This document shows positions 1 through 8,428 of a stretch of 22,196 bases of DNA, piece after piece. Made by a program: the position numbers and the translations under genes. A model generated the notes under the pieces. It did no database searches. It was not told where the DNA came from and was given only the letters and a program-made list of their open reading frames with translations. This DNA comes from Ichthyosporea sp. XGB-2017a. Its lineage: Eukaryota; Opisthokonta; Ichthyosporea. The stretch is from contig PDIM01010369.1 in the NCBI GenBank assembly GCA_002811675.1, positions 55,395 to 77,590 of the forward strand, given 5' to 3'. How positions within the stretch are numbered: position 1 is the first letter of the stretch; every line of letters begins with the position of its first letter.

Positions 1-157
1 CGTTTTTGCGATTTTGTTTTGTTTTGTTTTTTGTTTTGTTTGTGATTTTTGAATTTTGCTTTTGTTTTTGTTTTTTAAATTAAATCAATTGATTTTTGAT
101 TTTTTTGTAAACGGCAGAAAGAAAAAGAAAAGGAAACAAAGGATAGAAGGAGGAGGG
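1..157 (+). promoter_or_regulatory. T-rich 5' leader/promoter of the NUP160 gene
   Basis: The stretch is dominated by T runs with a (TTTTG)n pentamer around 12-45, then switches to a purine-rich segment (about 116-157) directly before the ATG at 158. The reading frame is open upstream of 158, but it begins at a TTG and encodes low-complexity Phe/Lys-rich residues, so I treat it as untranslated. No TATA box is evident. T-rich leaders also precede SUCLA2, UPP and, on the minus strand, EDC3 and SOD2. Confidence 0.5.
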
Positions 158-3100
158 ATGGTGTCGTCTTCAGCGTTTGGGATTCCTCCTGCTTGCAAAG
201 AAGTCTGCCTTCAGGTATTAGACATTGAAAACTGGAGAGAAGTAGACATTAACTGTGACTCGATTACCAACAACAATAGAAATAATAATAATAATCCCGT
301 GTCCAGTCGAGGAGGAGGAGCACAGTATCACACATCCAGCATAGATAATGACATCTCCGGGGGCGGATACTCTTTCCAGCACTGCCCAACACGGGTGTTG
401 CTGCATCGGTGTGTGGGGAATACACTGGAGCTGGTGGAGTTGAGTACAGAGGTGGCTCTGGTGGAAAATGCAGTTCGATTTCGGTTCCCAGCGCGGCTTT
501 TGCCTTATTCTGGGGGTCAGTTGCGTGTGTATGAGAATGTGAGTAGCGGGGTGCCTTATGTGTGTGTGCTGGTGGCCACTGCGGTGAGTCTGCATCGATT
601 ATTGTTCCCTCATCCATTGACTTTTGAGAGGAGCAATAGTAATAATAATAATAGTTTGAATAGGGATCAGTCTAGGCAGTCTATTTTTTGTGAAAACACT
701 TTTGATTTGGCCGAGTTGCAATTGTCGTGTCATAATCATAAGATGATCACTTCTTCTGCTGCTGCTGCTGAGGGGAATAGAAGGGAAGGAGGAGGAGTGG
801 GAAGTGGTGGCGGTGATGGGGGCTCGGGGGGATTAATTCCAAATACTAATTGTCCTATTGATGATAACACGGCTGTGTTGGGGTGCCGTGACGGGAGTCT
901 TTTGATGCTTTCCCTGCCGCCTTTACAGCAGATTCATAATGATATTGTGAGTAGTTCAATGGATGAGAATGAATATGCGACTGATATGGAACTGGCTGAA
1001 GTGCGGTTATCAGTTGCTTCGATTATGAAACGATTATGGACGGGGCTGATCCCTTCTTTTGCGAGTGGGATTGTGAATAAGGATAATGGTGAGTCTGGGG
1101 TTCTGAATGTTAGTGTTCTGCCTGGTGATGAAGTGCTTGGGGGGATGTTGGTTTCAGTTGGTCGATCTGGTGATGCTCAGGGGAATCTCAATGGCTCTAC
1201 TTCCTACGCAGGGATCCTGGAATTTGAAATTGATTGTGATACTTACGTATTTTGTATCTCTGCCGATCACAAATTACGGGCATGGAATCTGACAACAAGG
1301 GAGTGTTGTATGGAGATTGATATTACACAGTACCGTGCAGACTTTGAGGAGCGGTATGGTGATAATAACGGTAACGGAAGTAAAAAGAGCAGCAGTTCTG
1401 GTAGTGCGGCAGTCACGATGGTGGACCATCGCGTGACAGTTCACGTGGAAAAGGATGACCCTTTGCGTTTTGCAGTGGTTGTTTACTTTTCGTGCGATGA
1501 TCGAAAAGAATTTTTGGTGTTTTCCGGCCGTCGTGCGCGCACAGAAGAGGACCAAGAAAATATGGCAGCCGCTATTAGTGAGCAAGGCCCATTTGCGCAT
1601 CACGGCAATGTCCCGCCGCCAAATTGGAAATTGAGTGATAAAAAGCAGCAATTCGAGCTTCATTTTCTGGGTGGGAAACAGTGCATGGACAACTATTTGA
1701 TTGATTTTTCTGTGAGTGATTCATGCCTGTGGGGTGTGTGGGCCAAAGTGGAAGGGTATGGTAAAACAATATGCTCGTACTGCCCATTGTATAGTGATGT
1801 TGGTACAGGATCCGGGATTGTGAATCAGTGGAAGCCTGTCTTTCCTGGCCAGGATGAGGATATTGATATGGTCTTTTCATTGAACGAAGACAGGGATGAT
1901 TTGCTGACGAAAGATGACGAATGGATGTTAGCCAGTCGTGACCCCCAAGAAATTGTTTTGGAGAGAATATTTCTGCCTGGGCGTTTTGCCAGTCGTGTAA
2001 TCTGCAATGCGCTTGCCTGCTATCGCAATGATTCGGTGCCAACTATGTTCTACAATCCAAAAGTATCTTTAGCTGATTTGCAAGCTGAAGTGATCGCGGC
2101 TGTGCAGTATGAGATTTATGAGGGTGCATCGGGCCAGGAAATTGATCCCGATGAATATAGAACACTTGTTATTGATGAATGGAAGAGGTTTTATGAGTGT
2201 GTATACAGATGCTATGACTTGGAGCAAGGTCACTTTTCAACATCAGGGTCGTATATTCGAAATGTGCATGGAAACTATGACGATATAAATGGTATTTGTG
2301 GGATATTTATGGATGAGAACTCTTGTTTGCCAGTTGTGGTTAAGCGAAGTGGCGTTTCTTTCTTCAGGCCGTGTGAGGAATTGGAATACCTATACCTTTC
2401 ATCCGCTGTAAAGAGTAAGAATAATAGCTCCCGCAGTAAATTTGTTAGCGCTCGTGCAGTTTCGCAATCCAAGTTAATTAGTAATGCATGTAAAAAGGAC
2501 AAGGGGGGCTCAGCAGTTGCTGGCCTTATGTCCATCAGCTCCTCCCTTGGCAGGGACATTGTTCTTTTCTTGGATTTAATTCAATATGTGGCTGATGCGA
2601 GTGGGCCACAGGAGCTGCGCAAGTTTGAAAATGATTTGTTTCACTCTGTGAGAGGCTTTCCAGCAGCAAAAAATGTTTGCGTGTCGCTTTTGGAGCCTCC
2701 AGCTGAGCCAAACTCGGTTGAAGATATGGCTGCGAATGCATCAACCCGTTCTTCGTTTGCTTTAGAATTTACAAGGCAGTACAAGCTCATTCGTGACCCG
2801 CTAAGGGTGCTGGAGGTGCTCCTACAAGCACTGGATTACCGTACCTATGCCAGTGAATCCCAAGCAAGAAATTCGGCTTCGAATGGGGGAAATAACGTAG
2901 CCTTTAGTCAAACTGTCTGCGACCTTTTATCTATGACATTTCGTCAAGTAAATGCTGTGCGCTCTCATATTTGTCGTGACATGCTGCTGGCAATATACTT
3001 GGTCATCCACTTTGGGCTTCACAGTAACGGTGATGGAGAAAATGGGGAAGAAAACATGTTCAGCTATATTGTACCGACTTTGGAGAAGTATGCGAAAGCA

Positions 3101-5452
3101 TATTTTGCTGTCAAATGGCTTTCAAGACAGCGTACGGGTGAAAATGCGCTTGCAAAAAGTGGTAGCTTACCATCACTTGCTTTCCTGCAAGGATCAATGT
3201 CATCCCTAGACATTTCAAGCAAATCCGAGAACATAAGTTCTTCATCTGAAGTGGAGGAAGATAAAACAATGAATGAAGCTTTTCTTATTGACCAATTGCC
3301 AGCTGTGGTCGCTGAATGTCATCGGCTATTTGGCCGTCGAGACGTTGGCTTGTTTGAGCAATGCTACCCCCTTTCCATTGCCATCGGTAGCTTAATGCTG
3401 AGTATGAACCATACTGCTCAAGATGAAAGTAGTATGAAGTTGAGTGAGTTCATGTTTCGTAAGGGGCAGATTGTGCAGTTGGAGCAATACATTCGGCTTT
3501 TGAATATTAAAAGTGCGGGGCTGCAATATCTTTCTGCTTTGACGTATATGAGCATCGGAGAATTTTACAAGGCCAAAGATCTTTTTCTTGTTGCAACTGC
3601 TGGTGTGCACAACAAAGAGAGATTCTTGCTTTCCCTTGTTGCGAAGGATGAAGAAAACGCTCCTAATCTTGAAAGCGAATGTAGTTCAAGTAATTTGATT
3701 TCGTATTACATGCATATTATGCGGATTTTTGAACAGCATGGCGCAGAAGAGCTATTGGTGTTTTTCGCTGAAGCTGCTTTAGTGAGCACAAATCTTCCAG
3801 AATATAAGGAAAATTTTCAAAATGTAGTTGATGACCGCGTGGCCATTTTATGGTCTAACGTCTTCAAACACACCTTGGACATGGGCCACTATGATAAAGC
3901 ATATTCTGCTATTGTGACCAATCCTGACTCCCAACGGCGCAAAGATTGTCTTAATCGGTTTGTGGTTGTTATGTGTGAGCGCAAACAACTTGAAACTCTG
4001 TGTCAACTCCCATATATTGGTATGCAACAAGAAGTGGAAAAAGCAATTTTGTGGAAGGCAAGAACTACTGATGTCGAAATGATGATTGCTGAAGATTCTG
4101 TAGTAAATTACTACAACTTTTTGTACTCTTTCCATGTGCATCGTGGCAACTACCGAAAAGCAAGCACTGTAATGTTTGAGTTTGGCCAGCGCCTTTCTTT
4201 GGAAAGTCGTTGTCATTTGATAAGCTTACAGGCTCAGGCAAAGTGTTACTTGGCATCCATCAATACGCTGAGTTTAGTATCAGTCGAAAATGCTTGGGTA
4301 ATGATTCCTTGTGTATCCCTCAAACAACGGAAAGAGGATGTTTTAGAGAACCCTGGCATGTCCCCAAAGCGAAAGTATGATGATGACAACGAGGATGGGG
4401 GCGGCTCAAACATGATGGGGGTATCATTTGGGCAGGGAATTGGCGGTACCTCGTTAACTCAATCACCGAAATCCAATTTCAAAATTTACACAGTTGAAGA
4501 CATTCGTAATTTGTATCATTTGGCTCTTGCAGAACTGCGACTTGTGCAAAAGGAAAAGCTCCCAGCGGTAAATCAGTCTTCCTTGACAGCTAATGAAGTT
4601 TTGTCTCTCTTGGTGCAGAGTGGTCTGTATGAGAGTGCGTTTTCTATTTGCTCCAAATTTAAAATTGATTGTGATGGAGTGTTTGAGGCCATTACTTCAA
4701 AATGTTGCCAATTGTCGCAAATTGAAGTATATCCGGGTAGCGAAGATGACGTACTGATGGCCGATTTGGACTTGGAATGGATCAGAGAGGCGGTCAAAGA
4801 AAATGAAACAAACATCACCACAGCCAATGGGGGGCACGAATCAGCGGACCATGATGCAGAAGCATTTATTTCGTACAGCTTATATTCGAAATTCTGCTCG
4901 GGTATGTCTTTTAGCGAGGCCAAAAATATTTCTTGGAAAGTTCTGTATATGTATTTGCGTAAATTCGATAGCAGAAATGTAAATTATAAATACCACAAAG
5001 TTGTTGTTGGTAAAATGCTGTCATGCAATCCTGAACTACGTATCCCCGTGTTCATTGTGCGCTCGTTTGCTAAAGTCAATCCAGGGGAGCTTTTGCGTTT
5101 ATACGCTCGCCATGGACTGTTTCAAGAAGGGGCAGAATTCCTTTTGGCGATGCTTAATGCTGTTGAAGGGAATGTAATCGAAGGCCATGGGAAGGCTGAA
5201 GATTTTGGGTTCTTTAATACACTTCGGCCAACCGATGCCTCTGTACTGCTTCCTTATTCGGCTATTAATGAGTACTTGAGCTACCTCCGTCCATACCTAC
5301 GGGAAAATAGACACGAAAACCGTATGAGCGACTCCGGGGAAGAAGAAGATGCGATGAGCGTACTAGAAAGCACGGAAACTCGCATCAATGAGTACTTTGA
5401 GCGGGTAAAGAGTACTTCTGAAGCAATGAAAGTGCTTCAATCAGCGTCCTGA
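158..5452 (+). CDS. NUP160: NUP160-like nucleoporin (Nup120/160, Y-complex)
   Basis: This encodes a 1764-aa protein like animal NUP160, a scaffold subunit of the Y (Nup107-160) complex at the nuclear pore, needed for pore assembly and mRNA export. The N-terminal third (about 1-500) should form the beta-propeller; it includes RLWTGLIPSF near 295 and HKLRAWNL near 371, which match the propeller part of the family. The rest is an alpha-helical stack, with a strongly conserved block at about 1317 (NYYNFLYSFHVHRGNYRKAS) and another near 1641 (NPGELLRLYARHGLF). Human NUP160 has about 1436 residues; the extra length comes from Asn-, Ser- and Gly-rich insertions, for example the Gly-rich run near 200-225. 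No intron interrupts the 5.3 kb. The start is the first in-frame ATG; upstream codons are low complexity. Family assignment rests on recalled human sequence similarity. Confidence 0.9.
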   Translation: MVSSSAFGIPPACKEVCLQVLDIENWREVDINCDSITNNNRNNNNNPVSSRGGGAQYHTSSIDNDISGGGYSFQHCPTRVLLHRCVGNTLELVELSTEVALVENAVRFRFPARLLPYSGGQLRVYENVSSGVPYVCVLVATAVSLHRLLFPHPLTFERSNSNNNNSLNRDQSRQSIFCENTFDLAELQLSCHNHKMITSSAAAAEGNRREGGGVGSGGGDGGSGGLIPNTNCPIDDNTAVLGCRDGSLLMLSLPPLQQIHNDIVSSSMDENEYATDMELAEVRLSVASIMKRLWTGLIPSFASGIVNKDNGESGVLNVSVLPGDEVLGGMLVSVGRSGDAQGNLNGSTSYAGILEFEIDCDTYVFCISADHKLRAWNLTTRECCMEIDITQYRADFEERYGDNNGNGSKKSSSSGSAAVTMVDHRVTVHVEKDDPLRFAVVVYFSCDDRKEFLVFSGRRARTEEDQENMAAAISEQGPFAHHGNVPPPNWKLSDKKQQFELHFLGGKQCMDNYLIDFSVSDSCLWGVWAKVEGYGKTICSYCPLYSDVGTGSGIVNQWKPVFPGQDEDIDMVFSLNEDRDDLLTKDDEWMLASRDPQEIVLERIFLPGRFASRVICNALACYRNDSVPTMFYNPKVSLADLQAEVIAAVQYEIYEGASGQEIDPDEYRTLVIDEWKRFYECVYRCYDLEQGHFSTSGSYIRNVHGNYDDINGICGIFMDENSCLPVVVKRSGVSFFRPCEELEYLYLSSAVKSKNNSSRSKFVSARAVSQSKLISNACKKDKGGSAVAGLMSISSSLGRDIVLFLDLIQYVADASGPQELRKFENDLFHSVRGFPAAKNVCVSLLEPPAEPNSVEDMAANASTRSSFALEFTRQYKLIRDPLRVLEVLLQALDYRTYASESQARNSASNGGNNVAFSQTVCDLLSMTFRQVNAVRSHICRDMLLAIYLVIHFGLHSNGDGENGEENMFSYIVPTLEKYAKAYFAVKWLSRQRTGENALAKSGSLPSLAFLQGSMSSLDISSKSENISSSSEVEEDKTMNEAFLIDQLPAVVAECHRLFGRRDVGLFEQCYPLSIAIGSLMLSMNHTAQDESSMKLSEFMFRKGQIVQLEQYIRLLNIKSAGLQYLSALTYMSIGEFYKAKDLFLVATAGVHNKERFLLSLVAKDEENAPNLESECSSSNLISYYMHIMRIFEQHGAEELLVFFAEAALVSTNLPEYKENFQNVVDDRVAILWSNVFKHTLDMGHYDKAYSAIVTNPDSQRRKDCLNRFVVVMCERKQLETLCQLPYIGMQQEVEKAILWKARTTDVEMMIAEDSVVNYYNFLYSFHVHRGNYRKASTVMFEFGQRLSLESRCHLISLQAQAKCYLASINTLSLVSVENAWVMIPCVSLKQRKEDVLENPGMSPKRKYDDDNEDGGGSNMMGVSFGQGIGGTSLTQSPKSNFKIYTVEDIRNLYHLALAELRLVQKEKLPAVNQSSLTANEVLSLLVQSGLYESAFSICSKFKIDCDGVFEAITSKCCQLSQIEVYPGSEDDVLMADLDLEWIREAVKENETNITTANGGHESADHDAEAFISYSLYSKFCSGMSFSEAKNISWKVLYMYLRKFDSRNVNYKYHKVVVGKMLSCNPELRIPVFIVRSFAKVNPGELLRLYARHGLFQEGAEFLLAMLNAVEGNVIEGHGKAEDFGFFNTLRPTDASVLLPYSAINEYLSYLRPYLRENRHENRMSDSGEEEDAMSVLESTETRINEYFERVKSTSEAMKVLQSAS

Positions 5453-5747
5453 AGAGTCACTTTTCCATTTCAATTGTGAATTTGATGGCTTTTTGGTTTT
5501 GTTGCATTCAAATTCCACTTTTGAAAAAGTTCATTCTTTCGTTGAAATAGAAAAATAAAAAAAAAAAGTAAAAACCTAAAAAACCTGGAAAGAAGTAAAA
5601 AAACTAAAAACCCTTTTTTTTGAAAGAAAAAAAATATGTCAAGGGCTTTTATTATTTAATTACTAATTACAACAAAAATCGAAAAAAAGAAGTTTTTGTT
5701 TCGTTAAGATTTGTTAATTTCGTGATTGAGGGGAGGGGGGAACTCAA
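5453..5747 (+). promoter_or_regulatory. NUP160 3' flank and SBP2 promoter/5' leader
   Basis: The NUP160 stop is followed by a T-rich stretch and an AATAAA poly(A) signal at 5554-5559, about 100 nt downstream. The remainder is A-rich on the coding strand, then G-rich (gggagggggg near 5731-5740) just before the SBP2 ATG. The SBP2 leader is A-rich rather than T-rich, unlike most other promoters here. No TATA box is evident. Confidence 0.45.
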
Positions 5748-6854
5748 ATGTCTGCAGGCTGGAATAAGATTGCGGGAAAGAATATTCCTTCGGGTGAAGG
5801 GGAAATCAAGAAAGGGTGTAGGAGGGGGTTTGAACCGGATGCGTCACAGAAAGGAAACAAAGGGGGGGAAGATGGGCGAAGGGGAGAGAAGCAGTTGAGA
5901 GGTGTTGTTGATGGAGGTGAAAAAGATGAAAGTTGTGAGTCTGATTTGTTTATTATGGTGACTAATAAGAGTGCTCGACGAAAACAACAGCACTCACACT
6001 TAAATGACAACAAAGGTAACAGTAATCAAAGTCAAAATCATTCACGGCCTCCTTCTTCTCAACACAATGGAAGTAACAAATTAGGGAATCATTCGAACGA
6101 TCAAAAACAGTGGCAAAAGCAGCATCAATCTCAGAGACGAAATGGATCACAAAAACAAGATCAAAAACGTCAAAAAGGGGAGGATTCTCGGCAAGCGGGT
6201 GGGCAAAAGGCGGGAGCGCATGCTGTTTTCAATGAGGGTCACAGACTCGCAGCTTGGCCTTCATTGTTGGAGGAGGAGAAGAAGGGAAAGGAATCAAACA
6301 ACTCATCGAAACTGACCGAAGGCATTGGGCAGCCTGCTCGAGATCAGAACCAGAAACAAGCCCAGGGAAGGAAGCAATCGGCGACGAAGAAGAAGCAAAA
6401 TAGTGAAAAGGGAAATCAGATTGAAGTGAGTCTGGGAGATTTTCTTCATTTCCCACCTTCAGCTTCAGAGCAGCAGCAGCCTAAGCGAAAGCAAAAACAA
6501 ACGCAAAAGGGACCGAACGTTACTGCCACTGGTGGCAATGGTGGAAGAGGCCTTGGTAGTGGTGGTGTGAATGGCACTGCTGGGACATTGGCAGGCGCTG
6601 ATAGTTCTGGTTCCGGAAGAGGGAGAAGTGTGAGGGGGAGTGGAAGACCTGATAAGAAGGTGAAAAATGTAAATATTCTTGATTCAAGTGCGCCTGTAAC
6701 GCGCCATGGGAAGGAGAGGGAGACGCCAAAGGTGAAAAAGCCAACTCAATTGAAAAAGATCATTCTCCGGGAAAAGGAGGAAAGGCGACTGAAGCGCAGG
6801 GAGGAGGAGCGAGGGGATGGGGAAGTGGGTGAGGAAAACGGAGAGGAGGAAGAG

Positions 6855-6901
<47 letters not shown>

Positions 6902-7586
6902 AGAAGAAAAGGAAGAAGAAGAAGAAAAGGAAATGGGCAAAGAAGATGAAGGAATGGGAGAAGAACAAACACAGAAGCTAAAAGAGGACGAGGAAGAAGA
7001 AGCCATCGAGGAGGATAGTGCTGAGGTAAAAGAATTGTGCAAGCAACTGAAAGCAAGTGACTTATCATCTGTGCATAGTGTTCGGTTTCGGGAATATTGC
7101 AACCAATTAATCACCAAAGAATTCAATGATCGTGTGGCCAGACTCATAAAGACCCTGTGGGGCTTTCATGTGAGAAAACTAAAAATTGACCCTGTTGCAG
7201 CAGCGCGGCGTCGTCGAATGATATTTGGGCTGCGGGAGGTATTAAAAGGAGTGAAGAAAACTGCAGGGTCCGTCACCACTGTGGGCTCCCAGAGCTCGAG
7301 AATCCGCTGTGTAATTCTCAGTCCAGATGTTCAAAAGAGTGAAAGTGAGGGTGGACTGGATTCCCATGTTCAGGGCATCTTAACGTACTGTAAGGAAGCG
7401 GATATCCCCGTGGTGTATGCTTTGAGCAAGCGAAAGATCGGAAGACTGATTAAAAAGCCTGTCTTGCTTAGTGGTTTAGCTATTCTCAATTACAGCGGGG
7501 CGGAGGAGATATACAAGGATATGCTGAGACAAATGCTGAAACTAAGAGCTGACTACAACGACAAGATATCATCTTTGCCTGTTTGA
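5748..7586 (+). CDS. SECISBP2: SECIS-binding protein 2 (SBP2)-like selenocysteine incorporation factor
   Basis: This encodes 612 aa (543 if the in-frame ATG at 5955 is used). SBP2 binds the SECIS hairpin in selenoprotein mRNAs and recruits the selenocysteine elongation factor so that UGA is read as Sec. Residues about 438-612 match the SBP2 RNA-binding region: HSVRFREYCNQL, a RRRMIFGLREVLK block with the L7Ae signature G494-L-R-E-V-x-K500, RCVILSPD, GGLD, IPVVYAL and NYSGAEE. Residues 309-348 match the Sec-incorporation domain (NILDSSAPV..GKERE..KKPTQLKKIILRE). LGDF, upstream of that, resembles another SBP2 motif. The N-terminal half is basic, Gln/Asn/Lys-rich and probably disordered; a long Glu tract separates the two conserved domains. 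An insertion of about 13 residues (505-517) sits in the L7Ae fold. The paired SID and L7Ae motifs argue against a generic L7Ae or ribosomal protein. The first 69 residues are low complexity, so the start is uncertain. Confidence 0.88.
6840..6933 (+). repeat. GAA/GAG purine-only tract encoding poly-Glu in SBP2
   Basis: There are 94 consecutive purines, mostly GAA with some GAG and GGAA, with no pyrimidine on the plus strand. They encode the Glu run between the SID-like motif and the L7Ae domain. GAA/GAG mixing shows an imperfect microsatellite, likely to vary in length between strains and capable of triplex (H-DNA) formation. Confidence 0.85.
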
Positions 7587-7707
7587 AAATTGGGCCTATT
7601 TCAATTCATTGAAACGTGTTGTCCAATTGCAATATTGTAGCCGTTAAATTTAACACTATTATTATCAATGATGATGACACTTTTTATGTTTGGTGACTTT
7701 TTTTATA

Positions 7708-7734
7708 CCCAACCCAACCCAACCCAACCCCCCC
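7708..7734 (-). repeat. (AACCC)n tract, G-quadruplex-prone on the minus strand
   Basis: There are five C runs of three or more separated by AA (7708-7710, 7713-7715, 7718-7720, 7723-7725, 7728-7734), with four perfect AACCC units at 7711-7730. The minus strand therefore reads as five G runs with 2-nt TT loops, which fits the canonical G3+N1-7 quadruplex rule. It lies about 125 bp past the SBP2 stop. Confidence 0.8.
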
Positions 7735-7837
7735 ACTAATTTCATTGATAAAGTACATGATTTTGAAATTTACCTTACAGCTCTGTAACAAGCTTTTGTT
7801 CATGCAGAGCAATGCAGATGCCTTGAGACATGGGGCT

Positions 7838-7847
7838 CCTTATAAGG
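7838..7847. promoter_or_regulatory. CArG-like 10-bp palindrome
   Basis: CCTTATAAGG is a perfect palindrome and fits the MADS-box (SRF/Mcm1) consensus CC(A/T)6GG. It sits 225 bp upstream of the secreted-protein ATG. Binding is inferred from the consensus only. Confidence 0.4.
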
Positions 7848-7961
7848 CTCTTTGTGTTGCATTTTTGTGGCATAGCTATGTACATTAGAAGGAGGATGAG
7901 TATAGTCTGCTCCAATTAAGTATTTTTGTCTCTTACTATTTTTAAAGTTCTTGGCGCCGGA

Positions 7962-7969
7962 CTATAAAT
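7962..7969 (+). promoter_or_regulatory. TATA box of the secreted-protein gene
   Basis: CTATAAAT lies 109 bp before the ATG at 8072, just after a local GC-rich patch (ggcgccgg). A start site about 30 bp downstream would give a leader of roughly 75-80 nt. This is the clearest TATA element in the window; the housekeeping genes instead have T- or A-rich promoters. Confidence 0.5.
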
Positions 7970-8071
7970 TAGGAACTTGATGGAAGCTGATCATTAGTAG
8001 CTAACAACAAATACCACACAATTACGTTTATTAGATTTAAAACGAATCAACTAGTCAAAGCTTCTGTAAAC

Positions 8072-8428
8072 ATGAAGTTTTTTAATAATACCGCTGTGAT
8101 GATGATGATACTCATACTTGCATGTATCATGATTCTCTCATCCGGAACAAAAGCAGCCCCAGCCACCTCCACGAAGGTGATCCAGTCTTCCTCCTTGATG
8201 CCATGCTACCCATGCGGAGGACTGTGCAAGAACTGCTTCAGTGAGGAAGAGTACACAGCCCTGTCTACACAGGAAAAATCCCTTGCTTACCAATCCGCTG
8301 TCAGTCAATTAGCCTTTGGCAATAACACCTCCACCCATTCCGCTCAGTTGGAGAAAGCAGCCCAGGAACAGAAAGAACTTGGCTGCTGCCTTTGCGACGG
8401 CCACCATTCGTGTTTTCAGTGCTGTTAA
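8072..8428 (+). CDS. Small secreted cysteine-rich protein, unknown family
   Basis: This encodes 118 aa and I do not recognise the family. Residues 1-28 look like a signal peptide: Lys2, a hydrophobic core of Met/Ile/Leu at 10-22, and a likely cut after T-K-A28. The mature part (about 90 aa) has ten cysteines, enough for five disulfides, in two clusters: C-x2-C-x3-C-x2-C near the N-terminus (PCYPCGGLCKNC) and CC-x-C-x5-C-x2-CC at the extreme C-terminus. The middle is Ser/Gln/Ala-rich, probably helical, with overlapping N-glycosylation sequons at NNTS. The paired Cx2C spacings could alternatively bind metal. It could be an effector-like, antimicrobial, adhesion or structural peptide; nothing decides between these. 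It has its own TATA-type promoter and an AATAAA signal at 8515-8520, so expression is likely. There is no intron. Confidence 0.75.
   Translation: MKFFNNTAVMMMILILACIMILSSGTKAAPATSTKVIQSSSLMPCYPCGGLCKNCFSEEEYTALSTQEKSLAYQSAVSQLAFGNNTSTHSAQLEKAAQEQKELGCCLCDGHHSCFQCC

Larger units (their letters stand above)
7587..8071 (+). promoter_or_regulatory. Spacer: SBP2 3' flank and promoter of the secreted-protein gene
   Basis: This 485-bp gap shows no convincing coding potential. It contains, in order, a (AACCC)4 tract, a CArG-like palindrome at 7838-7847, a CCAAT at about 7910-7914 and a TATA box about 109 bp before the next ATG. No canonical AATAAA for SBP2 is visible. The elements are listed separately. 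Confidence 0.5.

Noticed and set aside
56-157. Upstream in-frame extension of NUP160 by 34 codons
   Set aside because: It would start at TTG and encodes Phe/Lys low-complexity residues from a T-rich then A-rich leader; the first ATG is at 158.
218-617. Minus-strand frames inside the NUP160 gene
   Set aside because: His/Pro-rich and Tyr-rich shadows without domains, within a clear sense gene.
6746-7147. Ser-rich frame antisense to the SBP2 Glu tract
   Set aside because: It is the mirror of the GAA/GAG tract and has no conserved feature.
7670-7700. ATGATGA...GGTGAC as a SECIS core after SBP2
   Set aside because: No apical AA and poor stem pairing; SBP2 itself is not a selenoprotein.
7708-7734. 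Telomere-like repeat
   Set aside because: Only four or five TTGGG units with no TTAGGG-type variants, and genes continue on both sides; an interstitial microsatellite is simpler.
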